Shown here: positions 56,095 to 64,000 of the stretch, in pieces
Layout: each line of letters starts with the position of its first letter
Position numbering within the stretch: the stretch's first letter is position 1
NCBI RefSeq assembly: GCF_037203705.1
Contig: NZ_JBBCAT010000002.1
Span: 310,001 to 374,000 of the forward strand
Reading direction: 5' to 3'
DNA length: 64,000 nt
DNA from: Prosthecomicrobium sp. N25
GTDB taxonomy: Bacteria > Pseudomonadota > Alphaproteobacteria > Rhizobiales > Ancalomicrobiaceae
Position numbers and translations under genes: made by a program
Notes under the pieces: model-generated
Databases searched by the model: none
Told to the model about the DNA's origin: nothing
What the model saw: the letters and a program-made list of their open reading frames with translations, nothing else

Positions 56095-58290
56095 TCAGGG
56101 CGCCGCGAGGTCGAAATCGGCCGACATCGTTGCCGTCGAGCTGCCGCCGACGAAAATCCGGAAGCGTCCGGGCTCCACCACATAGCGCCCGTCGTCGAGA
56201 TGGAAGCCGAGGTCGGCGACCGGGACGTCGAGCCGCACGCGCCGCGTCTCGCCGGAGGCGAGCGCGATCTTGCGGAAGGCCTTCAGCTCCTTCACGGGCC
56301 GGCTTTTGGTGCCGACCAGGTCGCGGACGTAGAGCTGCACCACCTCGGAGCCCGCGCGGCGGCCGGTGTTGGTCACGTCGACGCTGACCTGGAGCGTGTC
56401 GCCGGGGCGCACCGTCGCGGGCACCTTCAGGTCGGCATACGCGAAGGTCGTGTAGGAGAGGCCGAAGCCGAACGGGTAGAGGGGCGTGACCTCCTCGTCG
56501 ATGTATTTCGACGAGTAATGGTCGCCGGTCGGCGGGCGCCCTGTCGGCAGGTGGTTGTAGTAGAGCGGGATCTGGCCGACCGCCCGGGGCATGGTCATCG
56601 GCAGCTTGCCGGAGGGCGCGGCGTCGCCGAAGAGGACGTCCGCGATGGCCGGTCCGCCCATGGTGCCGGGGCTGAAGGCGTACAGGATCGCGTCGACGTG
56701 CTCGGCCGCCCAGGTGATCGCCATCGGCCGGCCGGCGAGGACCACCAGGACGACCGGCTTGCCGGTCGCTGCGACGGCCTCCAGCAACGCCTGCTGGCGG
56801 TTGGGCAGGCCGAGGCGCGTGCGCGAGGTGCCCTCGGCGGTGAGCCACCAGGGCTCGCCCAGCACGGCCACGACGAGGTCGGCGCGGCGGGCCGCCTCGA
56901 CGGCCTCGGCGAAGCCCTCGTCGGTCCGGCAATCGGGCTTGCAGCCGGGCGCATAGGTGATTTCGACCGCCGATCCGGCGCGGGCGCGCAAGGCGCCGAG
57001 GGTCGGCACGGCGTCGTCCTGGCGACCGTCGGCGCCCCAGGAGCCCATGTGATCGGCGGGGGAATCGGCGAGGCTGCCGACGACGGCGATGCGCCTGACC
57101 GTCGGGGCGATGGGCAGGACGTCCCACCGGTTCTTCAGCAGTACCATCGAGCCGACCGCGGCGGCGCGGGCGGTGGCCTGCGCCTCCGGGGTGAACAGCT
57201 TGGCGGCGGCCGCTGCCGGGTCCGGGTCCGGTCGGTCGAAGAGGCCCATGCGGACCTTCACCCTGAGGACGCGCCGGACCGCCTCGTCCAGGCGGGCGAG
57301 CGGCACCCGGCCGGCCTCGACCTCGGCGGCCAGCGAGGTCTTGAACATGTCGCCCGCCATCTCGACGTCGAGCCCGGCCAGGATCGCCTTGCGGGCGGCA
57401 TCGGGGAAATCGGCGGCGTGGCCGTGGTTGATCAGCTCCCAGACGGAGTCCCAGTCGGAGATAACGAAGCCGTCGAAGCGCCACTCGGTCTTGAGGATAC
57501 CGTCGATGAGCCCCTTGTGGGCGGTGGCGGGCGTGCCGTTCAGGGCGTTGAAGGCCGACATCACGCTGAGCGCGCCGGCCTCGACGCCGGCCCGGAACGG
57601 CGGCAGGTAGAGGTCGCGAAGGGTGTTGGGGGCGATCTCGGTGGAGTTGTAGTCGCGCCCCGCCTCGGCGGCCCCGTAGCCCGCGTAGTGCTTCAGCGAC
57701 GCCATGATGCCGCCCTTCAGGAAGCCGCGCACCTGCGCGGCGGCCATGCGGCCGGCGAGGTGGGGATCCTCGCCCGGTCCCTCCACGACGCGGCCCCAGC
57801 GCGGATCGCGGGAGAGGTCGACCATGGGGGCGAGGGTCCAATGCAGGCCGACCGCGGCCGATTCCCGGCCCGCCCATTCGGACGCCGTCTCGACGAGGTC
57901 CGGGTCGAAGGTGGCGGCGAGCCCGAGGGGCACGGGGAACAGGGTGCGAAACCCGTGGATGACGTTGTTGGCGATCAGGATCGGGATGCCGAGCCGGGAT
58001 TCGCGCGCGGCCTTCTGGATCTTGGCGATCTCGTAGGGGTCGACCGGGTTGGTGATCGACCCGATGATGCCGCTGCGCGCCTGCTCGACGTCGAAGCCGA
58101 CCGCGTAGCCGCCCTGGCGAAGCTGTCCGACCTTCTCGGCGAGCGTCATGCGGGCAAGCAGGGCGTCGATGCGCGCCTCCACGCCCGGGTCGCGGGCGAA
58201 GGGGCGGGGTGCGGGTTCGGAGGCCGGGGCGGGGGCCGCGAGGGCGAGTCCTGTGAGGAGGGAGAGGACGGCGGCTAGTCCACGTCGCAT
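56095..58290 (-). CDS. Exported GH3 glycosidase, paralogue
   Basis: A 731-residue GH3 enzyme with signal peptide (GLAAVLSLLTGLALAAPAPASE). The barrel has NNVIHGFRTLFPVPLGLAATFD and KHYAGYGAAEAGRDYNSTE, the nucleophile is Asp279 in FDGFVISDWDSV, then come the alpha/beta sandwich and a C-terminal fibronectin type III-like domain (DTLQVSVDVTNTGRRAGSEVVQLYVRD). It is first of the two tandem GH3 genes and close to BglX in length and layout. The pair probably arose by duplication and works on periplasmic beta-glucosides or glycans such as cyclic glucan fragments (inference). Confidence 0.93.
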   Translation of the reverse strand: MRRGLAAVLSLLTGLALAAPAPASEPAPRPFARDPGVEARIDALLARMTLAEKVGQLRQGGYAVGFDVEQARSGIIGSITNPVDPYEIAKIQKAARESRLGIPILIANNVIHGFRTLFPVPLGLAATFDPDLVETASEWAGRESAAVGLHWTLAPMVDLSRDPRWGRVVEGPGEDPHLAGRMAAAQVRGFLKGGIMASLKHYAGYGAAEAGRDYNSTEIAPNTLRDLYLPPFRAGVEAGALSVMSAFNALNGTPATAHKGLIDGILKTEWRFDGFVISDWDSVWELINHGHAADFPDAARKAILAGLDVEMAGDMFKTSLAAEVEAGRVPLARLDEAVRRVLRVKVRMGLFDRPDPDPAAAAAKLFTPEAQATARAAAVGSMVLLKNRWDVLPIAPTVRRIAVVGSLADSPADHMGSWGADGRQDDAVPTLGALRARAGSAVEITYAPGCKPDCRTDEGFAEAVEAARRADLVVAVLGEPWWLTAEGTSRTRLGLPNRQQALLEAVAATGKPVVLVVLAGRPMAITWAAEHVDAILYAFSPGTMGGPAIADVLFGDAAPSGKLPMTMPRAVGQIPLYYNHLPTGRPPTGDHYSSKYIDEEVTPLYPFGFGLSYTTFAYADLKVPATVRPGDTLQVSVDVTNTGRRAGSEVVQLYVRDLVGTKSRPVKELKAFRKIALASGETRRVRLDVPVADLGFHLDDGRYVVEPGRFRIFVGGSSTATMSADFDLAAP

Positions 58291-58376
58291 CGGCGAGCTT
58301 CCCGGACGGGTGGCGGGGAGCCTCGCGCTTAAGGGCTTTTCGACGCGGCGGCAAGCGCCGGGGCGTGCGGAGAGCG

Positions 58377-58931
58377 TCAGGGCGGGTCGGGCGAGAGGCC
58401 GAGCGCCTCCAGGGCGCGGCGGTGCTCGGCGGCGGAGCGGTCCGAGAAGCAGGCGAACACGATCCTGTCGAAGGCGCCACCCGCGGCCTCCGCGCGCACG
58501 CTGGCGGCGGCGACGTCGGCGGCGAGGCCGGCCGGGTAGCCGTAGACGCCCGTCGAGATGGCCGGAAAGGCGACGCTGCGCAGGCCATGCGTGGCGGCGA
58601 GGCGGAGCGCGTTGCGATAGGCGGCGGCCAGCAGGCCGGCCTCGCCGGCGCCGCCGCCCCGCCAGACCGGGCCGACGGTGTGGATGACGTGGGCTGCCGG
58701 AAGACGGTAGCCGCCGGTCAGCCGTGCCTCGCCGGTCGGGCAGCCGCCGAGGGTCCGGCACTCGGCCAGCAGGTCCGGCCCGGCGGCCCGGTGGATCGCC
58801 CCGTCGACGCCGCCGCCGCCGAGCAGGCTCTCGTTGGCGGCATTGACGATGGCGTCGACCGCCAGCGTGGTGATGTCGGCGACGCGGACCTCGATCCCGG
58901 TCGCGCCGAGCCGGTAGACAACGGTCGTCAT
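58377..58931 (-). CDS. Macro domain protein (O-acetyl-ADP-ribose deacetylase type)
   Basis: A 184-residue MacroD-type macro domain. [26 protein letters not shown] is the ADP-ribose-binding and catalytic loop, [10 protein letters not shown] follows, and [13 protein letters not shown] is the second loop. It removes acetyl or ADP-ribosyl groups from O-acetyl-ADP-ribose or modified proteins in relatives. Transcribed toward the GH3 pair with an 86-base gap, and divergent from the TetR gene. Confidence 0.93.
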   Translation of the reverse strand: MTTVVYRLGATGIEVRVADITTLAVDAIVNAANESLLGGGGVDGAIHRAAGPDLLAECRTLGGCPTGEARLTGGYRLPAAHVIHTVGPVWRGGGAGEAGLLAAAYRNALRLAATHGLRSVAFPAISTGVYGYPAGLAADVAAASVRAEAAGGAFDRIVFACFSDRSAAEHRRALEALGLSPDPP

Positions 58932-59057
58932 GGCGCGAGAGTAGGCGCCTCGGCAGCCTGCGGGAAGTCCCCCCGCTACGTCATGCAATCCCTTGCAGCC
59001 TTGCGCAGCGGCGCGCAGGAGCGGAGAATGTTGCCGTCCTGCCAAGGGGGGCTCGGC

Positions 59058-59612
59058 ATGGTTCATCGCCGGGATACGCGGGAACGCCTCGTGCACGCCG
59101 CGGCCGACCTCTTCTGGGCGCGCGGCTACGAGGCGGCCAGTCTCGCCGACATCGCCCGGGAGGCGTCGGTCCCGGTCGGCAACGTCTTCTATCACTTCCG
59201 GGCGAAGAGCGATCTCGGCCGTGCGGTCGCGGGACTGTTCGTGGCCGAGGCGGCGGCGGCGCTCGCCGGCATCGAACGGCGCCACGGCGAGCCGCGGGCG
59301 CGCATCGGCGCCTTCGTGGACCTCTTGGCTGAATCGACGGCCTCGCGGGTGGCGCGCGGCTGCCCGATCGCGCGGGCGGCACGGGAGTTCCCCCGGGAGG
59401 CGGGGGAGGCGGGCGCCGCGGCGGTGTTCGCCCTGATGGGGGCCTGGCTCGAGGCCCAGCTCGCGGGTGCCGGGGCCGCGGATCCGCCCGCGGTGGCGCG
59501 GAGCGCGCTGGCCCGGTGGCAGGGCGCCATCGTGCTCGCCTCGGCGCTCGGGGACGCGACCGTCCTGACCGGGGAGATCGAGGCGCTCCGGCGCGATCTC
59601 GCCCGGGCCTGA
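59058..59612 (+). CDS. TetR/AcrR family transcriptional regulator
   Basis: A 184-residue repressor-type regulator. The N-terminal helix-turn-helix is [46 protein letters not shown]. The C-terminal ligand domain resembles the TetR_C groups with [19 protein letters not shown]. It is divergent from the macro-domain gene with 126 bases between them, so autoregulation or control of that gene is possible. The effector is unknown. Confidence 0.9.
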   Translation: MVHRRDTRERLVHAAADLFWARGYEAASLADIAREASVPVGNVFYHFRAKSDLGRAVAGLFVAEAAAALAGIERRHGEPRARIGAFVDLLAESTASRVARGCPIARAAREFPREAGEAGAAAVFALMGAWLEAQLAGAGAADPPAVARSALARWQGAIVLASALGDATVLTGEIEALRRDLARA

Positions 59613-59619
59613 GCGCCGG

Positions 59620-60855
59620 TCAGATGGGCTCGCCGCGCAGGAGCCTCGGCATGTCGCCGCCGATGCCGGCCGCCTCGCGGATGAAGCGACGCTTCAGGGC
59701 CGGAAGGCGGTCGACGAGGCCGAGGCCGATGTCGCGCACCACCCGCAGGGGCCCGAGGTCGTTGGAGAAGAGGCGGTTCAGCACGTCGGTGACGACGCCC
59801 ATCTCGAAGGCATCGAAGCGGCGCCAGCGCTCGTAGCGGGAGAGCACGTCGAGGGCTCCGGGGTCCTGGCCGAGGCGGCGCGCCTCGACGACGACCTCGG
59901 CGAGGGCCGCCACGTCGCGGAAGCCGATGTTGAGGCCCTGGCCGGCGATCGGGTGGATGCCGTGGGCGGCGTCGCCGCAGAGCGCGAAGCGCGGCTTGAC
60001 CCAGGCGCGGGCGAGGGTGAGGCCGAGCGGATAGGCGTGCCGCGGGCCGGCCTGCCGGAGGGCGCCGAGGTGGCGGCCGAAGCGGCGCTCCAGCTCGACC
60101 GAGAAGGTGAAGTCGTCGCCGCGCACCAGGCGGTCGGCCTCGTCGCGGCGTTCCGACCAGACCAGCGAGGAGCGGTGGCGACCGGCCGCATCGTCCGGCA
60201 GAGGCAGGATCGCGAAGGGGCCGGAGGGCAGGAAATGCTCCTCCGCCCGGCCCTCGTGAGGGCGCTCGTGCTCGATGGTCGTGACGATGCCGGACTGGCC
60301 GTAGTCCCAGTTCACCGTACGGATGCCGGCGAGATCGCGCAGGCGCGAACGCACGCCGTCGGCGGCGACCAGCAGGGCGGCGTCGAGGCGGGTGCCCGAG
60401 GCGAGGCGGAGTTCGGCGGCGCTCGTCTTCAGGGTGAAGTCCGCGACCGAGTCGGGGGCGAAGAGGACGACCCCGGCCGCCTCCGCGGCATCCAGCAGGG
60501 CGCCCACCATGGCGGCGTTCGGCACCATATGGGCGAAGGGCTCGCCGTCCTCGAGACGGCCGCCGAAGGTCAGGAAGACGGGGCGGACCGCGTCGGAGAC
60601 GCGCGAATCGGTGACGACCATGTCGAGGATGGGCTGCGCCTCGGCGGCGATCCGGCTCCAGACCCCGAGCCGCTCCAGCATGGCGCGCGCGGCGGCGGCG
60701 ATCGCGGAGGCGCGGCCGTCGCGGCGGATCGCCTCGCGCGGCTTCGGCTCGACCACCGCGACGGCGAGGCCCGGGTCGGCGCTCTTCAGCGCCAGGGCGA
60801 GCGACAGGCCCACGTAGCCGCCCCCCGCGACGACGACATCGAACCGTTCCGGCAT
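59620..60855 (-). CDS. UbiH/UbiF family FAD-dependent hydroxylase
   Basis: A 411-residue flavin monooxygenase of the UbiH/COQ6 group. [19 protein letters not shown] binds [19 protein letters not shown] is the DG motif, and [26 protein letters not shown] is the second FAD motif. It hydroxylates the ring in ubiquinone synthesis; the position (C5, C6 or C1) cannot be told from sequence. It converges on the TetR gene with seven bases between stops. Confidence 0.9.
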   Translation of the reverse strand: MPERFDVVVAGGGYVGLSLALALKSADPGLAVAVVEPKPREAIRRDGRASAIAAAARAMLERLGVWSRIAAEAQPILDMVVTDSRVSDAVRPVFLTFGGRLEDGEPFAHMVPNAAMVGALLDAAEAAGVVLFAPDSVADFTLKTSAAELRLASGTRLDAALLVAADGVRSRLRDLAGIRTVNWDYGQSGIVTTIEHERPHEGRAEEHFLPSGPFAILPLPDDAAGRHRSSLVWSERRDEADRLVRGDDFTFSVELERRFGRHLGALRQAGPRHAYPLGLTLARAWVKPRFALCGDAAHGIHPIAGQGLNIGFRDVAALAEVVVEARRLGQDPGALDVLSRYERWRRFDAFEMGVVTDVLNRLFSNDLGPLRVVRDIGLGLVDRLPALKRRFIREAAGIGGDMPRLLRGEPI

Positions 60856-60989
60856 GGTGCTCTCCTCCAGGTCGCGCCCCTCATAGCACTTACGCGTGCG
60901 GACGGCACCCGGACGGGGGGCACGGTCTCGACGGCGGCGCGGGCCTCGTCTAACTCTCGGGCTCCGCCCCCGGCTCCCCGCGAGGTCCC

Positions 60990-61871
60990 ATGCCGACAGC
61001 TGTCGAGACCCTCATCGAGACGCTCGACCTGGAGCCCCTCGAGGTGAACCTCTTCCGGGGGCGCTCTCCGCAGGTGGGCTGGCAGCGGGTCTTCGGCGGG
61101 CAGGTGATCGGGCAGGCGCTGGTGGCGGCCACGCGGACCGTGGAAGGCCGGCCGGTGCATTCGCTGCAGGGCTATTTCCTGCGGCCCGGGGATCCGGCCG
61201 TGCCGATCGTCTACCAGGTGGACCGGATCCGCGACGGCGGCAGCTTCACGACGCGGCGCGTGCTGGCGGTGCAGCACGGCGAGGCGATCTTCTCCATGTC
61301 GGCGTCCTTCCACCGCGCCGAGGCGGGCTTCGACCACCAGATCCCGATGCCCGAGGTGCCGCAGCCGGAGGACCTGCCGAGCGAGAAGGACCTGCTGGCG
61401 AGCGTCCTGCAGGACGCGCCAGAGACCGTGAAGCGCTACTGGCAACGGGCGCGGGCGATCGAGCTCAGGCCGGTGGATCCGCGCCATTACGTCAGCCGGG
61501 AGAAGCTGGCCCCGAGCCAGTATGTCTGGGTGCGGGCGACCGGGCCGATCCCGGACGTGCCCGGGCTCAGTGCGGCCGTGCTCGCCTACGCGTCCGACCT
61601 GACCCTCCTGGACACCGCGCTGTTCGCCCATGGGCGGTCGGTGTTCGACCGCGACCTCAAGCTCGCCAGCCTCGACCACGCGATGTGGTTCCACCGCCCG
61701 GTCCGGCTCGACGACTGGCTCCTCTACGCCCAGGACAGCCCGTCGACCTCGGGCGGCCGCGGCTTCAACCGCGGGTCGCTCTACGACCGCAACGGCGTCC
61801 TGATCGCCTCGACGGCGCAGGAGGGGATGGTGCGCCGCACCGTCCCGAAGGACGACTTGCCTAATCGGTGA
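60990..61871 (+). CDS. tesB: Acyl-CoA thioesterase II
   Basis: A 293-residue double-hotdog thioesterase. The first hotdog has GWQRVFGGQVIGQALVAATRTV and SLQGYFLRPGDPAVPIVYQVDRIRDGGSFTTRRV. The second has YASDLTLLDTALFAHGRSV and LDHAMWFHRPVRLDDWLLYAQDSPS, with the catalytic Asp, Thr and Gln region as in E. coli TesB. It hydrolyses medium- and long-chain acyl-CoA. Single gene. Confidence 0.94.
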   Translation: MPTAVETLIETLDLEPLEVNLFRGRSPQVGWQRVFGGQVIGQALVAATRTVEGRPVHSLQGYFLRPGDPAVPIVYQVDRIRDGGSFTTRRVLAVQHGEAIFSMSASFHRAEAGFDHQIPMPEVPQPEDLPSEKDLLASVLQDAPETVKRYWQRARAIELRPVDPRHYVSREKLAPSQYVWVRATGPIPDVPGLSAAVLAYASDLTLLDTALFAHGRSVFDRDLKLASLDHAMWFHRPVRLDDWLLYAQDSPSTSGGRGFNRGSLYDRNGVLIASTAQEGMVRRTVPKDDLPNR

Positions 61872-62558
<687 letters not shown>

Positions 62559-62582
62559 GACATCCTAAGGAGTAAGTTGCAG

Positions 62583-64000
62583 ATGACTCTCGTCCGCTCC
62601 CTCGACCGGATCTCGTCGGCCGCCAAGGCCGCGTCCGTGTCCGTCGGCGTCCTCGCCCTCTCGACCGCCGCCGCCCTGGCGCAGGCCGCCGCCGAGACGC
62701 CCGCCGCCGCGGCGCCCAACATCAACAAGGGCGACACGACCTGGATGCTGGTCTCCACCATCCTGGTCGTCATGATGACGGTCCCCGGCCTCGCCCTCTT
62801 CTACGGCGGCCTCGTCCGGGCCAAGAACATCCTCTCCGTGCTCATGCAGGTCTTCGTCGGCTTCAGCCTGATCTCGATCCTGTGGGTCGTCTACGGCTAC
62901 TCGCTCGCCTTCACGGGCGCCGGCACGCCGGGCGACGCGACGGCGCTCACGCCCTTCATCGGCACTCTCGACAAGATGATGCTGAAGGGCGTCGGCATCG
63001 ACGCGGCCGCGGAGACGTTCACCAAGGGCGTCTACATCCCGGAGCTGACCTTCGTCATCTTCCAGCTCACCTTCGCGGCGATCACCCCGGCGCTGATCAT
63101 CGGCGCCATCGCGGAGCGGATGAAGTTCTCGTCCGTGCTCGCCTTCCTGGTCCTGTGGTTCACCTTCTCGTACCTGCCGATCGCCCACATGGTGTGGTGG
63201 TGGGGCGGCCCGTCCGCGCCGGCCGACTCGCCCTCGGGCTTCCTCTACGGCATGGGCGCGCTCGACTTCGCCGGCGGCACGGTGGTGCACATCAACGCGG
63301 GCATTGCGGGCCTCGTCTGCTGCCTCGTGCTGGGCAAGCGCATCGGCTACGGCAAGGACAACATGGCGCCGCACAACCTGACGCTGACGCTGATCGGCGG
63401 CTGCCTGCTCTGGGTCGGCTGGTTCGGCTTCAACGCCGGCTCCAACCTGGAGGCCAACGGCCTGACCGCCCAGGCGCTCCTCAACACCATCGTGGCCACG
63501 GCGGCCGCGGCGCTCGCCTGGATGTTCGTCGAGTGGATGACCAAGGGCCATCCGAGCCTGCTCGGCGCGGTCTCGGGTGCCGTCGCTGGCCTCGTCGCGA
63601 TCACGCCGGCCGCGGGCCTGGCGGGCGCGGGCGGCGCCATCGTGCTCGGCGCGGTGGCGGGCGTGGTCTGCCTCTGGGCGGTGGTCTCGCTCAAGGCGAT
63701 GCTCGGCTACGACGACAGCCTGGACGTCTTCGGCGTGCACGGCGTCGGCGGCATCGTCGGCGCCCTCGGCACGGCCGTGGTGGCGGCGCCGTCGCTCGGC
63801 GGCTTCGGCGTCGGCGAGTACACGATCGCGGGCCAGTTCGTCACTCAGGTCAAGGCGGTCGCCGTCTCGGTCGTCTGGTCGGGCGTGGTCTCGCTGGTCG
63901 CCCTGATGGTGGTCAAGGTCCTGTTCGGGCTGCGCGTCAGCGAGCAGGCCGAGCGCGAGGGCCTCGACATCGCCACCCACGGGGAGCGTGCCTACAACTG
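62583..64000 (+). CDS. amtB: Ammonium transporter AmtB, 3' end at window edge
   Basis: At least 472 residues. A signal-peptide-like N-terminus (SVSVGVLALSTAAALAQ) is followed by about eleven membrane helices. MVSTILVVMMTVPGLALFYGGLVRAKN opens the domain, the conserved pore histidines are in VVHINAGIAGL and VFGVHGVGGIVGALG, and FNAGSNLE is family-specific. The frame reaches the last two bases (TG) after ERAYN, so the stop is probably the next codon, one base outside. AAGGAGTAAG precedes the ATG. It imports ammonium under control of GlnK. Confidence 0.96.
   Translation, partial: MTLVRSLDRISSAAKAASVSVGVLALSTAAALAQAAAETPAAAAPNINKGDTTWMLVSTILVVMMTVPGLALFYGGLVRAKNILSVLMQVFVGFSLISILWVVYGYSLAFTGAGTPGDATALTPFIGTLDKMMLKGVGIDAAAETFTKGVYIPELTFVIFQLTFAAITPALIIGAIAERMKFSSVLAFLVLWFTFSYLPIAHMVWWWGGPSAPADSPSGFLYGMGALDFAGGTVVHINAGIAGLVCCLVLGKRIGYGKDNMAPHNLTLTLIGGCLLWVGWFGFNAGSNLEANGLTAQALLNTIVATAAAALAWMFVEWMTKGHPSLLGAVSGAVAGLVAITPAAGLAGAGGAIVLGAVAGVVCLWAVVSLKAMLGYDDSLDVFGVHGVGGIVGALGTAVVAAPSLGGFGVGEYTIAGQFVTQVKAVAVSVVWSGVVSLVALMVVKVLFGLRVSEQAEREGLDIATHGERAYN

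Overview
The window is GC-rich chromosomal DNA from an alphaproteobacterium, most probably of the order Hyphomicrobiales. The reasons are the imuA-imuB-dnaE2 mutasome preceded by an alphaproteobacterial SOS box (GTTC-N7-GTTC), the heparinase II/III - rsmB - htpX - DUF1674 neighbourhood, a DUF6455 protein, a tandem PII/AmtB pair and the overall codon bias. Genus cannot be assigned safely from sequence alone. Nearly all genes are chromosomal housekeeping or metabolic genes. No insertion sequence, phage gene, CRISPR array or rRNA was seen.

Layout. 1-2.5 kb: the 5' part of a large, AT-richer RTX calcium-binding repeat protein that runs off the left edge, then a gene-poor stretch ending at tRNA-Ala(CGC), which looks like the edge of an acquired segment. 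3-7 kb: a periplasmic Cache sensor-like protein, a PilZ protein, a PfkB sugar kinase, a GFA-family protein, a small cytochrome c and a papain-like cysteine protease. 7-14 kb: dnaE2, imuB and imuA, leftward, forming the SOS mutagenesis cassette. 14-19.4 kb: heparinase II/III, rsmB, htpX, DUF1674 (SDHAF4-like) and a Uma2 endonuclease-fold protein. 19.5-22.3 kb: acetyl-CoA synthetase and a gamma-glutamylcyclotransferase-like protein.

22.5-31.7 kb is the most interesting part: ten rightward genes, most overlapping by 1-4 bases, starting with inositol-1-phosphate synthase and followed by a histidine phosphatase, a CgeB-like glycosyltransferase, a sugar nucleotidyltransferase, a CmoB-like methyltransferase, a glycosidase-like protein whose barrel appears circularly permuted, a PIG-L/LmbE deacetylase, a GT4 glycosyltransferase, a BioF2/FemAB-like GNAT acyltransferase and a second methyltransferase. 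The logic (make inositol phosphate, glycosylate, dephosphorylate, de-N-acetylate, re-acylate, methylate) resembles the front half of mycothiol or GPI biosynthesis. There is no MshC-type cysteine ligase, and no exporter, flippase or polymerase. I infer a cytoplasmic inositol-containing glycoside or glycolipid head group of unknown structure.

31.8-47 kb is a series of single genes and short operons: trans-aconitate methyltransferase, DUF6455, dsbB, a YqaA-type membrane protein, tRNA-Leu(CAA), a mandelate racemase homologue with a Lys-to-Arg change at a catalytic position, an outer-membrane beta-barrel, two small membrane proteins with a ZIP metal transporter, an SDR, a quinone oxidoreductase, a DUF1232 protein, thpR, xthA, a class I glutamine amidotransferase, TerB and a GAF-PAS-PAS-GGDEF-EAL protein. 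47-54 kb: an M20 deacylase with a complete peptide-type ABC importer (dppABCDF-like). 54-58 kb: two exported GH3 glycosidases in tandem on the opposite strand, the last overlapping the final ABC gene tail to tail. 58-64 kb: a macro-domain protein, a TetR regulator, a UbiH-type hydroxylase, tesB, and glnK-amtB, with amtB running to the right edge.
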